20,892 bases of DNA from Scatosoma sp045643825 (GCA_045643825.1 JAZRFV010000005.1:1-20892), one strand, 5' to 3'; counted from the stretch's first letter, positions 6,863 to 15,777 are shown. Made by a program: numbers and translations. The notes: generated by a model from the sequence alone, not told the origin.

Positions 6863-7891
6863 ATGGCAATTTCCTATAAAGATAGCGGTGTAGACGTTGA
6901 AAGAGGCTATAAAGCCGTAGAACTTATGAAAAAACACGTAAAATCCACCTACGACAACAACGTAATCGGCGATTTGGGTTCGTTTGGCGGTTTTTACTCG
7001 ATTGCAGGCGAAAAGATGGACGAGCCCGTTTTGGTTGCAGGTACGGACGGCGTTGGTACGAAGCTTAAATACGCGTTCTTGCTTGAAAAACACGACACCA
7101 TCGGTATTGATGCCGTGGCGATGTGTGTAAACGATATCGTATGCCAAGGTGCAAAGCCCTTGTTCTTCCTTGACTACTATGCTTGCGGTAGATTGTACCC
7201 CGAGGCGGAGGCTGACGTTGTAAAGGGTATCGCTGACGGTTGCCGTCAGGCTGGTTGTGCCCTTATCGGTGGCGAAACGGCGGAGATGCCTGGTTTCTAC
7301 CCCGATGGCGAATACGACTTGGCAGGCTTTGCGGTTGGTATCGTTGACAAGAAAAAGGTTATCAACGGTAAAAATATCACGGCAGGCGACGTAATCATCG
7401 GCTTGAAATCCACGGGCGTACACTCCAACGGTTATTCCCTTGTTCGTAAGCTCTTTGGCGACAGCGACAAGGCTGCTTTGGAGGCTTATGACGAAGAACT
7501 CGGTGCGTCGGCGGCGGAGGTATTGTTGAAGCCCACGCGTATTTATGTTAAGAGCATTCTTTCCTTGATTGAAAAGGTAGAGGTAAAGGGTATCGCACAT
7601 ATCACGGGCGGCGGCTTTATCGAAAACGTTCCTCGTATTTTACCCGAAGGCGTAGCTGCGGAAATCGACAAAAATTCCTACGAAGTACCTCCCGTATTCA
7701 AGGTAATGCAAAAGCGTGCAGGGATCACGGACGAACAAATTTATAACACCTTCAACATGGGTATCGGTATGATGGTCGTTGTGGCTCCCGAGGACGTAGA
7801 GACGGCGATGGCATCCTTGCAGGCTACGGGCGAAGAGGTTGCTGTGATCGGTAAGATCGTAAACGGTACGAAGGGTGTAATTTTGAAATAA
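6863..7891 (+). CDS. purM: Phosphoribosylformylglycinamidine cyclo-ligase PurM (AIR synthetase)
   Basis: This 342-residue cytoplasmic enzyme closes the imidazole ring, converting FGAM plus ATP to AIR. It shows GTDGVGTKLKYA (ATP/substrate loop), IGIDAVAMCVNDIVCQGAKPLFFLDYYACG, IGGETAEMPGFY, and LKSTGVHSNGYSLVR, all hallmarks of the PurM/PurL fold, plus HITGGGFIENVPR near the C-terminus. Length is standard. It starts 20 bp after purF, behind GGGAG (6847-6851), and is followed after 50 bp by purN. Nothing in the sequence is unusual for the family. Confidence 0.97.
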   Translation: MAISYKDSGVDVERGYKAVELMKKHVKSTYDNNVIGDLGSFGGFYSIAGEKMDEPVLVAGTDGVGTKLKYAFLLEKHDTIGIDAVAMCVNDIVCQGAKPLFFLDYYACGRLYPEAEADVVKGIADGCRQAGCALIGGETAEMPGFYPDGEYDLAGFAVGIVDKKKVINGKNITAGDVIIGLKSTGVHSNGYSLVRKLFGDSDKAALEAYDEELGASAAEVLLKPTRIYVKSILSLIEKVEVKGIAHITGGGFIENVPRILPEGVAAEIDKNSYEVPPVFKVMQKRAGITDEQIYNTFNMGIGMMVVVAPEDVETAMASLQATGEEVAVIGKIVNGTKGVILK

Positions 7892-7941
7892 GACACACGG
7901 CGAATGGCTGGTGTAGTTGCGTAAAATAAAAAGGAATAGCA

Positions 7942-8553
7942 ATGAAAAAGATAGCGGTATTCGCATCGGGCGGCGGTACGGATTTTCAATCGATTATCGA
8001 CGCCAACGAGCGAGAACAATTTTGTGAAATCGAATATCTGGTGGCATCCAAGCCCGAAATCGGTGCAATCAACCGTGCGAAAAAATACGGCATTAAGACC
8101 TTGTGCTTTGATAAAACGACGGAAACGAAGGCGGATTTTTACACCCGCATTGCGGATACGTTAAAGGCAGCTGGGGTAGAATATATCGTCCTTGCCGGCT
8201 GGCTGTTGGTCGTTCCTGCGGACTTTATCAAATCGTTCGAGAATGCGATTATCAACATTCACCCTTCGTTGATTCCCTCCTTCTGCGGCATGGGGTATTA
8301 CGGTATTCACGTGCATGAAAAGGCGATTGAGTACGGGGTGAAATTGAGCGGTGCAACGGTGCATTTTGTAGAGGCTGACGTCGATGGCGGTGCAATCCTG
8401 ATGCAACGCGCGGTAGAGGTTTTACCTACGGATACACCTGAGGATTTGCAAGCGCGTATTTTGAAAGAGGAACATAAAATGTTGCCCGAATGTGTAAAGC
8501 TCCTTTGCCAAGGCAAGGTGAGAAAAGAGGGTAGACGGGTATTTATTGATTGA
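7942..8553 (+). CDS. purN: Phosphoribosylglycinamide formyltransferase PurN
   Basis: This 203-residue GAR transformylase uses 10-formyl-tetrahydrofolate to formylate GAR. It begins KIAVFASGGGTDFQSII, the phosphate-binding glycine loop. It carries the catalytic block INIHPSLIP (Asn and His) and the conserved Asp in VEADVDGGAILMQ. The loop SFCGMGYYGIHVHEKA is a variant of the usual LPKYPGLHTHRQA loop and is common in clostridial PurN. AAGGAA lies 6-7 bp before the ATG. The stop is 13 bp from the purD start, so the genes are tightly linked. purH, often next to purN, is absent here. Confidence 0.96.
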   Translation: MKKIAVFASGGGTDFQSIIDANEREQFCEIEYLVASKPEIGAINRAKKYGIKTLCFDKTTETKADFYTRIADTLKAAGVEYIVLAGWLLVVPADFIKSFENAIINIHPSLIPSFCGMGYYGIHVHEKAIEYGVKLSGATVHFVEADVDGGAILMQRAVEVLPTDTPEDLQARILKEEHKMLPECVKLLCQGKVRKEGRRVFID

Positions 8554-8566
8554 TGGAGAACGGAAG

Positions 8567-9841
8567 ATGAACGTTTTGGTGATTGGGAACGGCGGTAGAG
8601 AGCATGCGATTATTCAGGCACTCGCAAAATCGCCCAAGGTAAACAAAATTTATGCAATGAAGGGCAACGCAGGTATTGCGGAGCTTGCCGAACTTGTCAA
8701 CGTAGACTATTGCGATATCAAGGCGGTTGGTGATTGGGTGGACAGCCATAAGGACATCGATTTTACGGTGGTTGCCCCCGACGATCCCTTGGCGCTTGGC
8801 TTGGTGGACGAGCTGGAAAGTCGTGGCCATCGTGCGTTTGGTCCTCGTAAAAATGCGGCAATCATCGAGGCAAGCAAGGCGTTTTCCAAGGAATTGATGA
8901 AAAAATACAACATTCCTACGGCGGCGTACGAAACGTTTGACGATTATGCGTTGGCGGTGAAATACGTAGAGCAGTGCGCTTTACCCGTGGTGTTGAAGGC
9001 GGATGGTCTTGCGCTTGGCAAAGGCGTGCTGATTTGTAAAACCCGTGAGGAAGCGTTGCAAGGCTTGGCGGAAATGATGTTGGAGGCAAAATTCGGTACG
9101 GCAGGCAATAAGGTTGTCGTAGAAGAATTCTTGGAAGGTCCCGAGGTTTCCTGCCTTGCGTTTACCGACGGTAAAACGATGGTACCTATGATCACCAGCT
9201 GTGATCACAAGCGTGCTCTTGACAACGACGAAGGCTTGAATACGGGTGGTATGGGTACGTTTTCCCCTGCACCCTTCTTTGGCGAGGAATCGGCGAAGGA
9301 AGTGCTCGAAAAAATTATGATGCCTACCATGTACGCGATGAACACGGAAGGTAGAACCTTTAAGGGTGTTTTGTACTTCGGCTTGATGATGACGAAGGAC
9401 GGGTACAAGGTGATCGAATACAACGCCCGTTTTGGTGATCCCGAAACGCAGGTTATCCTTCCTATGTTGAAAACTGATCTTATGGAAATCTTCGAGGCAA
9501 TCGTAGACGAACGCCTTGACGAAATCAACGTGGAATGGGATACGGGTGCGTGCGTATGTCTTGTTTTGGCAAGCGGCGGTTATCCCGAGGCGTATGCAAA
9601 GGGGAAAGAAATCACCTTTGGCAATTTGGATAAGGATGTGGTTTTGTGCCACGCAGGTACGGCGTTGAAGGACGGCAAAATCGTGACCAGCGGCGGTAGA
9701 GTGCTTGGTGTTTGTGCCAAGGGCGAGGATATCGAGGCGGCAAGACAAAAGGTGTACGCAAACGCTGAAAAAATCCATTTCGATGGAATGTATTATAGAA
9801 AAGATATCGGTATTAAATATAGAGATATTGCAAAGGAGTAA
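8567..9841 (+). CDS. purD: Phosphoribosylamine-glycine ligase PurD (GAR synthetase)
   Basis: This 424-residue ATP-grasp enzyme joins phosphoribosylamine and glycine. It begins MNVLVIGNGGREHAI, the classic PurD N-terminus. It continues with VAPDDPLALGLVD, the ATP-grasp core LPVVLKADGLALGKGVLI, GPEVSCLAFTDG, NTGGMGTFSPAP, and the metal-binding EYNARFGDPETQ. I chose ATG 8567 over a TTG at 8546: GGAGAA (8554-8559) is well spaced for it, and the TTG start would lie inside the end of purN. Immediately after purD comes a lipoprotein gene rather than another pur gene; its ribosome binding site AAGGAG (9834-9839) overlaps the purD stop. Confidence 0.97.
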   Translation: MNVLVIGNGGREHAIIQALAKSPKVNKIYAMKGNAGIAELAELVNVDYCDIKAVGDWVDSHKDIDFTVVAPDDPLALGLVDELESRGHRAFGPRKNAAIIEASKAFSKELMKKYNIPTAAYETFDDYALAVKYVEQCALPVVLKADGLALGKGVLICKTREEALQGLAEMMLEAKFGTAGNKVVVEEFLEGPEVSCLAFTDGKTMVPMITSCDHKRALDNDEGLNTGGMGTFSPAPFFGEESAKEVLEKIMMPTMYAMNTEGRTFKGVLYFGLMMTKDGYKVIEYNARFGDPETQVILPMLKTDLMEIFEAIVDERLDEINVEWDTGACVCLVLASGGYPEAYAKGKEITFGNLDKDVVLCHAGTALKDGKIVTSGGRVLGVCAKGEDIEAARQKVYANAEKIHFDGMYYRKDIGIKYRDIAKE

Positions 9842-9843
9842 TA

Positions 9844-10995
9844 ATGGGCATAAAGAAAAAACTGTTCGCGGTTCTTTGTTGTATAGTAGGGTTAACCAGC
9901 TGTACTTCGTGTGTCAACTTTGCCACATCTTCACAAAGCGAGGAATCAACAATGGAAACAACAATGGAAATGACGCTTATTTTGCCGAGAGAGGACGCAG
10001 TTCCCTATATTCAACAAGCTTGGGAATATTTACAAGCAGGCGCTGGGGCAAACGTCCGTCAATATATGGTATCGTTGGACAATCCCAACCAAGCTATTAA
10101 AGTGCGTTGGTCTTGTGAGGGCGAAGACGTTGCTACCTACAAGGTAGAATATGCCACGCAGGCGGATTATTCGGATGCTATCGTAGAAAATTGTGATGGC
10201 GATACGGATTTCGTGGAGCTGTACAACTTATACAAAGCTACACAATATTATGTAAGGGTAACAGCGCAAAATGAAAAGGGAGAGTCGTTGGTGATGGAGG
10301 AAGGTACGTTTACGACCACCGATTTAGGTCCTCGCGTAATGCTCATACCCGATATCCATAACGTGCGTGACGTAGGCGGATATAAAACCGTAAACGGAAA
10401 AACGACCAAGCAGGGCTTGATTTATCGTGGTGGAACCCTCCGTCCTGCGGACGTTTACAGCAGTAATTTGACCGCCGAAGGTGCAAACTATATGGCAAAA
10501 ACGCTTGGCGTAAAGACGGAGATTGATTTCCGTGGTACGCAAGAAACGGGTGGCTTGACGGAAAGCGTTATCCCGGGTGCAAACCTCGTTTACGCAACCT
10601 TGAGCGGTTACTCCGATGCCTTTACGGGGCCTGAGGGGTATCGTCAAACCTTTGCAATGCTCTCGGATATCAACAATTATCCCATCTATTACCATTGTAC
10701 AGGTGGTGCGGATAGAACGGGTACGGTTACTTACCTTTTGAATATCTTGCTCGGTGTATCGGAAACGGAGTGCATTCAGGATTACGAATTTACTACCTTT
10801 TCCCTTTACAGCGAACGGAATTCGCAACAAGGTGTATATTCGAAATATTTCATACCCTTCCGTCAGCAGTTAGAAAGCTACGAAGGGGACACCTTACAAG
10901 AAAAAGTAGAAAACTTCTTGCTCTCTATCGGCGTTACGAAGGAGCAAATTGCAAATATCAAAGCAATAATGTACGGCGAAATAGCCATTAAATAA
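9844..10995 (+). CDS. Lipoprotein with FN3-like domain and tyrosine phosphatase domain (Y_phosphatase3-like)
   Basis: This 383-residue predicted surface lipoprotein sits inside the purine operon. It begins with a basic N-terminus and hydrophobic stretch ending in the lipobox LTSC (Cys20; Cys23 is an alternative). A Ser/Glu/Thr-rich linker follows, then a fibronectin-III-like region (about 70-160, with KVRWSC, YKVEYA, TQYYVRVTA). The C-terminal domain resembles bacterial dual-specificity/tyrosine phosphatases: HNVRDVGGYKTVNGK (172-186), GLIYRGGTLRP, TEIDFRG, and the P-loop HCTGGADRTG with Cys285 and Arg291 (CX5R). The substrate could be phosphotyrosine, phosphoinositide or another phosphoester outside the cell. 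It starts 2 bp after purD, and purL follows in 28 bp with no terminator, so it should be co-transcribed with the pur genes. Its function in that context is unknown. Confidence 0.82.
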   Translation: MGIKKKLFAVLCCIVGLTSCTSCVNFATSSQSEESTMETTMEMTLILPREDAVPYIQQAWEYLQAGAGANVRQYMVSLDNPNQAIKVRWSCEGEDVATYKVEYATQADYSDAIVENCDGDTDFVELYNLYKATQYYVRVTAQNEKGESLVMEEGTFTTTDLGPRVMLIPDIHNVRDVGGYKTVNGKTTKQGLIYRGGTLRPADVYSSNLTAEGANYMAKTLGVKTEIDFRGTQETGGLTESVIPGANLVYATLSGYSDAFTGPEGYRQTFAMLSDINNYPIYYHCTGGADRTGTVTYLLNILLGVSETECIQDYEFTTFSLYSERNSQQGVYSKYFIPFRQQLESYEGDTLQEKVENFLLSIGVTKEQIANIKAIMYGEIAIK

Positions 10996-11023
10996 CGAAA
11001 AAGACAAAAAGGAACGAAGAATC

Positions 11024-14000
11024 ATGATTTACCGTATTTTTGTGGAAAAGAAAGACAACGTGCAGGCGAGAAAGGAAGCGGCGGATATCAAAACCCTGCT
11101 TAATATCCAAACGGAAGACTTGCGTTTGGTGCTTCGGTATGACGTAGAAGGGGTGACGGAAGAGGAACTCAACGCATCCCTGGGTACCGTGTTTTCCGAG
11201 CCTCCCGTTGACAACGTATATTTGGAAGACCTTGTTATCCCCGAAGGGTACAAGGCATTCGCCGTTAGCTATTTGACGGGGCAGTACGACCAACGTGCGG
11301 ACAGCGCGGCACAATGCGTACAGCTTTTAACCCGTAAATCCCGCCCTCTTATCAAGTGCGCAAGGGTGTACATGGTAAAGGGTGTAACGGACGAACAAAT
11401 CGTTGCGATTAAAAAGCATATTATCAACCCCGTAGAGAGTGAAGAGGTAGGTTTTGAAAAACCTGCCACCCTCGTTCGTGTGGCGATGGAAGGTGCGCCC
11501 GTAGAGGATATCGCAGGCTTTATCGATATGTCGGACGAGGAAATTGCGGCTTTCCACAAATCGGTTGGCTTTGCAATGAGCGTACTGGACTTGGCGTTTG
11601 TACGCGACTATTTTAAGACGGAAAAACGCAACCCTACGGAGACGGAATTGAAGGTAATCGACACCTATTGGTCGGACCATTGCCGTCATACGACGTTCGC
11701 AACCGAGTTGAAGAACGTAAAAATAAACTCGAAAAACCCTTCCATTGAAAAGGCATATCATTTATATGAGGAATTGTATCAGGAGTTGAACGGTGCTCGC
11801 CCTGACAAATATCCTTGCCTTATGGATTTGGCTACAATTGCGGCGAAGAAGCTTAAAAAAGACGGAATACTCGACAACTTGGACATTTCCGACGAAATCA
11901 ACGCTTGTTCTATCCAAATCGAAGCGGAAATCGATGGCAAAACGGAACAATACCTCGTCATGTTCAAAAATGAAACGCACAACCACCCGACGGAAATCGA
12001 ACCCTTCGGTGGCGCAGCAACCTGTCTTGGTGGTGCAATCCGCGATCCCTTGAGTGGTAGAACGTACGTATATCAGGCAATGCGTATCACGGGTGCATCC
12101 GATCCTCGTGAAAGCCTCGAAGACACGATGAAGGGTAAATTGCCTCAACGTGTTATCACCCAGCGTGCGGCGGCAGGCTTCTCTTCTTACGGTAACCAAA
12201 TCGGTCTTGCAACGGGTATCGTTGACGAAGTTTACCACGAAGGCTACAAGGCAAAGCGTTTGGAAACGGGCTTTGTTGTCGGTGGCGCAAGAAAGGAAAT
12301 GGTTTATAGAGAAGCACCCAAGGCAGGGGACGTGATCGTTCTTCTCGGTGGTGAAACGGGGCGTGACGGTTGCGGCGGTGCAACGGGCTCTTCCAAGGCA
12401 CACGACGAACATTCGGTAGAAACCTGCGGCGCCGAGGTACAAAAGGGCAACGCCTTGACGGAAAGAAAAATCCAACGCTTGTTCCTTAACAAGGAAGCAA
12501 CGAGAAAGATTAAAAAATGTAACGACTTCGGTGCAGGCGGGGTATCGGTTGCGATTGGCGAGCTTGCTGACGGTTTGAATATTGACCTTGACAAGGTGCC
12601 CAAGAAATACGAAGGCTTGAATGGTACGGAACTTGCGATTTCGGAATCGCAGGAGCGTATGGCGGTGGTAATCGCCGAGGCGGACGTAGAGGCCTTCAAG
12701 GCGCTTGCCGCAGAAGAAAACTTGACGGCAACCCCCGTTGCGGTGGTAACGGATACGGGCCGTATGCGTATGTTCTTGAAGGGCAAGGCGATCGTGGACA
12801 TTTCCCGTGATTTCCTCAACACCAATGGTGTGAAGCAGGAAACGGAGGTGGAAATCACCGACGAAGTAACCAAATGGTTTGATAAAAAGGAAGGCGTATC
12901 CTTTGCAAAGGAAACGGAAAAGGTGCTTTCCGACCTCAACGTATGCGCAAAGAAGGGCTTGTCGGAAAACTTCGACTCGACCATCGGCGCAAGAACGGTA
13001 TATATGCCTTGGGGCGGTAAAACGCAGCGCACGCCTGCAATTGCCATGGCGGCAAAGATTTGCGGTGGTGAAACGGACGTTTGTACCGTTTCCGCGTACG
13101 GCTATTCCCCTTATTTGATGGAAAGCAGCCCCTTCATCGGTGCCATTTACTCGATTGTGGCTTCCGTATCGAAGGTAGCGGCAACGGGTGCAAAATACAG
13201 CGATATCCGTTTGACCTTGCAGGAATTCTTCCAAAGAATGACGAAGGATGCAAAGGTTTGGGGCGTACCTGCCTCGGCACTCCTTGGTGCGGTTTATGCA
13301 CAAATGGGGTTAGGTCTTGGTGCGATCGGCGGTAAGGACTCGATGAGCGGTACCTTTGAAAGCATCCACGTACCTCCTACGTTGATCTCGTTTGCTCTTG
13401 CCCCTGCAAAGGCAAGTAAGCTTATCACCAACGTATTGAAGGGCGGTGAAAAGTTGTACCATATCCCCGTACCCAAGGATGAACATTCCGTACCTGATTT
13501 TGATAAGCTCAAAAAAGTGTATGAGGAAGTGTACAAGAATATCGAAAACGGCAACATTTCGTTTGCTACGGTGGTAGAAAACGGTGGTGTTGGTGCGGCT
13601 GTTATCAAGTCCGCTTTGGGTAATTCCCTTGGCGTGAAGTTTGAAATGACCGCGGAAGAATTGTACAGCGAAGGCTACGGCGATTTGGTGGTAGCATTGA
13701 AAGACGAAAACGCGATTTGCGGTTGCATTTCTAAAAAATGCGTAGGGCAGGTATGCGGTGAAGCGTTTGTATGCGACGGCGAAAGCGTTGCTGTGGAAAC
13801 GGCGGCTGATACATATATCCGTCCTTTGGAGAGCGTATTTGCAACGACGGCACCTGCAGAAGGCAAGGCGGAGGCGTGCGATTATACGGGCGGTGTGAAG
13901 TATTTCAACATCGGTACGAAGACGGCGAAACCCCGCGTATTTATCCCTGCTTTCCCTGGTACGAACTGCGAAATGGATACGGCAAGAAAATTCCGTTTAG

Positions 14001-14725
14001 CGGGCGCAGAGGTGCAAACGGTTGTGGTAAGAAACCGCAACGCGGCGGACATTGAAGAAAGCGTTGCTGAAATCGTGAAGGCGATTAAGAATGCGAATAT
14101 TATTGCATTCCCTGGTGGTTTCTCGGGTGGTGACGAGCCTGACGGTAGCGGTAAATTCATTGCAACGACCTTCCGTAACCCTTACATTGCGGAACAGGTT
14201 GAAGAATTGTTGAACAACCGTGACGGTTTGGCGATCGGTATCTGCAACGGCTTCCAGGCACTTATCAAGCTCGGTCTTGTTCCTTACGGCCACGTAAAGG
14301 AAATGACCGCGGATTCGCCTACGCTCACCTTCAACAACATCTCTCGCCACGTATCGACGGTGGTAGACGTAAGGGTTGCATCCAACCTTTCCCCTTGGCT
14401 TTCGGCATGTAAAGTAGGGGAGGTTTACAAGGTACCTGTATCCCACGGTGAAGGTAAAATCGTTGCTCCCATTGCGGAACTTGAAGCAATGAAAACGAAT
14501 GGTCAAATCGCAACGCAGTACGCGGATTTGAGCGGAAACGCGACCATGGTATCCCCGTTTAACCCCAACGGCTCGATGTGGGCGATCGAAGGTATCACCT
14601 CTCCCGATGGTAGAGTGTTTGGTAAAATGGGCCACAGCGAACGTATCGGTGACAACCTCTACAAGAACGTAGAAGGCAACTTCGATATGAAGATTTTTGA
14701 GAGCGGCGTAAAATACTTCAAATAA
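11024..14725 (+). CDS. purL: Phosphoribosylformylglycinamidine synthase PurL, fused single-chain form
   Basis: This 1233-residue enzyme makes FGAM from FGAR, glutamine and ATP. The N-terminal ~150 residues correspond to the PurS-like domain, followed by the FGAM synthase core (DTYWSDHCRHTTF, FKNETHNHPTEIEPFGGAATCLGGAIRD, AIGGKDSMSG). The C-terminal class I glutamine amidotransferase begins at VFIPAFPGTNCEMD. Its triad is present: Cys1074 in GICNGFQ, and His1204 and Glu1206 in MGHSERIG. The length and arrangement match the clostridial/streptococcal type of fused PurL rather than the split purS-purQ-purL of Bacillus. The ATG follows AAGGAACGAAG. It lies downstream of the phosphatase lipoprotein and 12 bp upstream of a CpsB-type gene. 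Its intact glutaminase contrasts with the degenerate one in PurF. Confidence 0.96.
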   Translation: MIYRIFVEKKDNVQARKEAADIKTLLNIQTEDLRLVLRYDVEGVTEEELNASLGTVFSEPPVDNVYLEDLVIPEGYKAFAVSYLTGQYDQRADSAAQCVQLLTRKSRPLIKCARVYMVKGVTDEQIVAIKKHIINPVESEEVGFEKPATLVRVAMEGAPVEDIAGFIDMSDEEIAAFHKSVGFAMSVLDLAFVRDYFKTEKRNPTETELKVIDTYWSDHCRHTTFATELKNVKINSKNPSIEKAYHLYEELYQELNGARPDKYPCLMDLATIAAKKLKKDGILDNLDISDEINACSIQIEAEIDGKTEQYLVMFKNETHNHPTEIEPFGGAATCLGGAIRDPLSGRTYVYQAMRITGASDPRESLEDTMKGKLPQRVITQRAAAGFSSYGNQIGLATGIVDEVYHEGYKAKRLETGFVVGGARKEMVYREAPKAGDVIVLLGGETGRDGCGGATGSSKAHDEHSVETCGAEVQKGNALTERKIQRLFLNKEATRKIKKCNDFGAGGVSVAIGELADGLNIDLDKVPKKYEGLNGTELAISESQERMAVVIAEADVEAFKALAAEENLTATPVAVVTDTGRMRMFLKGKAIVDISRDFLNTNGVKQETEVEITDEVTKWFDKKEGVSFAKETEKVLSDLNVCAKKGLSENFDSTIGARTVYMPWGGKTQRTPAIAMAAKICGGETDVCTVSAYGYSPYLMESSPFIGAIYSIVASVSKVAATGAKYSDIRLTLQEFFQRMTKDAKVWGVPASALLGAVYAQMGLGLGAIGGKDSMSGTFESIHVPPTLISFALAPAKASKLITNVLKGGEKLYHIPVPKDEHSVPDFDKLKKVYEEVYKNIENGNISFATVVENGGVGAAVIKSALGNSLGVKFEMTAEELYSEGYGDLVVALKDENAICGCISKKCVGQVCGEAFVCDGESVAVETAADTYIRPLESVFATTAPAEGKAEACDYTGGVKYFNIGTKTAKPRVFIPAFPGTNCEMDTARKFRLAGAEVQTVVVRNRNAADIEESVAEIVKAIKNANIIAFPGGFSGGDEPDGSGKFIATTFRNPYIAEQVEELLNNRDGLAIGICNGFQALIKLGLVPYGHVKEMTADSPTLTFNNISRHVSTVVDVRVASNLSPWLSACKVGEVYKVPVSHGEGKIVAPIAELEAMKTNGQIATQYADLSGNATMVSPFNPNGSMWAIEGITSPDGRVFGKMGHSERIGDNLYKNVEGNFDMKIFESGVKYFK

Positions 14726-14737
14726 GGAACAAGTGAA

Positions 14738-15493
14738 ATGATTGATATTCACACGCATATTTTGCCCCACCTTGACGATGGGGCAAAAGATACGAAAATG
14801 TCGGTGGAGATGTTGAACGCATTGGCTTTGCAAGGCGTTACGGCGGTGGTGTTCACTCCACACTATTACGGAAAGAGAAGTAGCCCTGACGAGTTTATCA
14901 AGCGTAGAAACGCTATGTACGAACATATCAAGGCGAAAATCCCCGAAGGTATGAAGGTGTACCTCGGTGCGGAACTGCATTTCCCTGGGTATAATATGCC
15001 CGAAAACGACGACTTGTGCAAGCTTGCGATTGAGGGTACCCGCTATATCTTGGTAGAATTCCCCTTCACGACGAAATGGACGGGTGCGGTGCTCCGCAGG
15101 TTGTCGAATTTTATTGAGGAAACGGGCTACACGCCGATTATCGCGCACACCGAACGCTACCGTGAAATTCAAAAAAATCCTGCACTCGTTTCCCAACTTA
15201 TGGATATGGGCTGTTTGATTCAGGTAAACGCACCCTCGTTTTTAAACAAGCGGGAAAGAAAGCTCGCCTTTGCTTTGCTCAAGCATGGTTTTGTGCATTG
15301 CTTGGGTACGGATTCGCATGATATGGAAGGGCGCGCGCCCAACTTTACAGCCGCGAAAGAAGCGGTGGTAAGGGCAGGGTTTTCGGCGGAATGGGAGCGT
15401 GCTGAAAAAATTATGGAAGACCTGTTTGCAGGCAGGCAGGTATGCGTTGAATGGGGAAAGCCGATCAAAAAATGCTTCGGTTTTTACCGTTAA
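14738..15493 (+). CDS. PHP-family protein tyrosine phosphatase, CpsB/YwqE-like
   Basis: This 251-residue protein has the CpsB/CapC/YwqE PHP fold. It shows the N-terminal metal motif DIHTHILPHLDDGAKD, VFTPHYY, AELHFPG (metal-binding Glu), IIAHTERY and the C-terminal GTDSHDMEGR. These manganese-dependent phosphatases usually dephosphorylate a bacterial tyrosine kinase that controls capsule or exopolysaccharide export. No kinase or polysaccharide gene is nearby here. The gene starts 12 bp after purL, behind AAGGAA, and appears to be the last gene of the pur operon before an internal promoter. General PHP phosphoesterase or histidinol-phosphatase activity is a less likely alternative. Confidence 0.88.
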   Translation: MIDIHTHILPHLDDGAKDTKMSVEMLNALALQGVTAVVFTPHYYGKRSSPDEFIKRRNAMYEHIKAKIPEGMKVYLGAELHFPGYNMPENDDLCKLAIEGTRYILVEFPFTTKWTGAVLRRLSNFIEETGYTPIIAHTERYREIQKNPALVSQLMDMGCLIQVNAPSFLNKRERKLAFALLKHGFVHCLGTDSHDMEGRAPNFTAAKEAVVRAGFSAEWERAEKIMEDLFAGRQVCVEWGKPIKKCFGFYR

Positions 15494-15505
15494 ACAAAAA
15501 AATGT

Positions 15506-15532
15506 TTGAAACACAATTTTTTGTGTTATAAT
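15506..15532 (+). promoter_or_regulatory. Promoter with palindromic operator in its spacer, upstream of the DUF1858 gene
   Basis: TTGAAA (15506-15511) and a perfect TATAAT (15527-15532) are separated by a short 15-bp spacer, with an extended -10 TG (15524-15525). The spacer is nearly filled by a perfect 7-4-7 inverted repeat, AACACAA (15510-15516) and TTGTGTT (15521-15527). A repressor bound there would occlude RNA polymerase. The gene starts 32 bp downstream of the -10 box. Confidence 0.6.
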
Positions 15533-15563
15533 AAAGTAAAAGAATAAAAAGGAGAATAAACAA

Positions 15564-15764
15564 ATGGCTAAAATCACGGCAAATACTTTGATTGCTGATT
15601 GCTTGCAAATCAACCCCAACGCGCCTGAAATTTTGATGGCTGCAGGTATGCATTGCTTTGGTTGTGCAATGGCACACGGTGAAACGGTTGCGGAAGCAGT
15701 TGCTGTTCACGGTGAAGATTTGGACGCATTGCTTGCAAAGCTTAACGAAGGCTTGGAAGACTAA
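15564..15764 (+). CDS. DUF1858 domain protein with CxxC motif
   Basis: This is a 66-residue small protein matching the DUF1858 family along its whole length: an N-terminal ITANTLIADCLQINPNAPEI segment, then AAGMHCFGCAMAHGETVAEA with Cys31 and Cys34 in a CxxC motif, and VHGEDLDALLAKLNE. Members are common in anaerobes, alone or fused to hybrid-cluster or sulfur-transfer proteins. A redox or persulfide role is suggested by the cysteines but not established. It has a strong ribosome binding site (AAGGAG, 15549-15554) and its own palindrome-containing promoter. A bidirectional terminator follows the stop. Confidence 0.88.
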   Translation: MAKITANTLIADCLQINPNAPEILMAAGMHCFGCAMAHGETVAEAVAVHGEDLDALLAKLNEGLED

Positions 15765-15777
15765 TCTTACCAAAAAG

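Noticed and set aside
11762..13303. 513-codon minus-strand frame inside purL
   Set aside because: It is antisense to the conserved PurL core, Arg/His/Cys-rich and without homology. It is a shadow of the purL codon bias.
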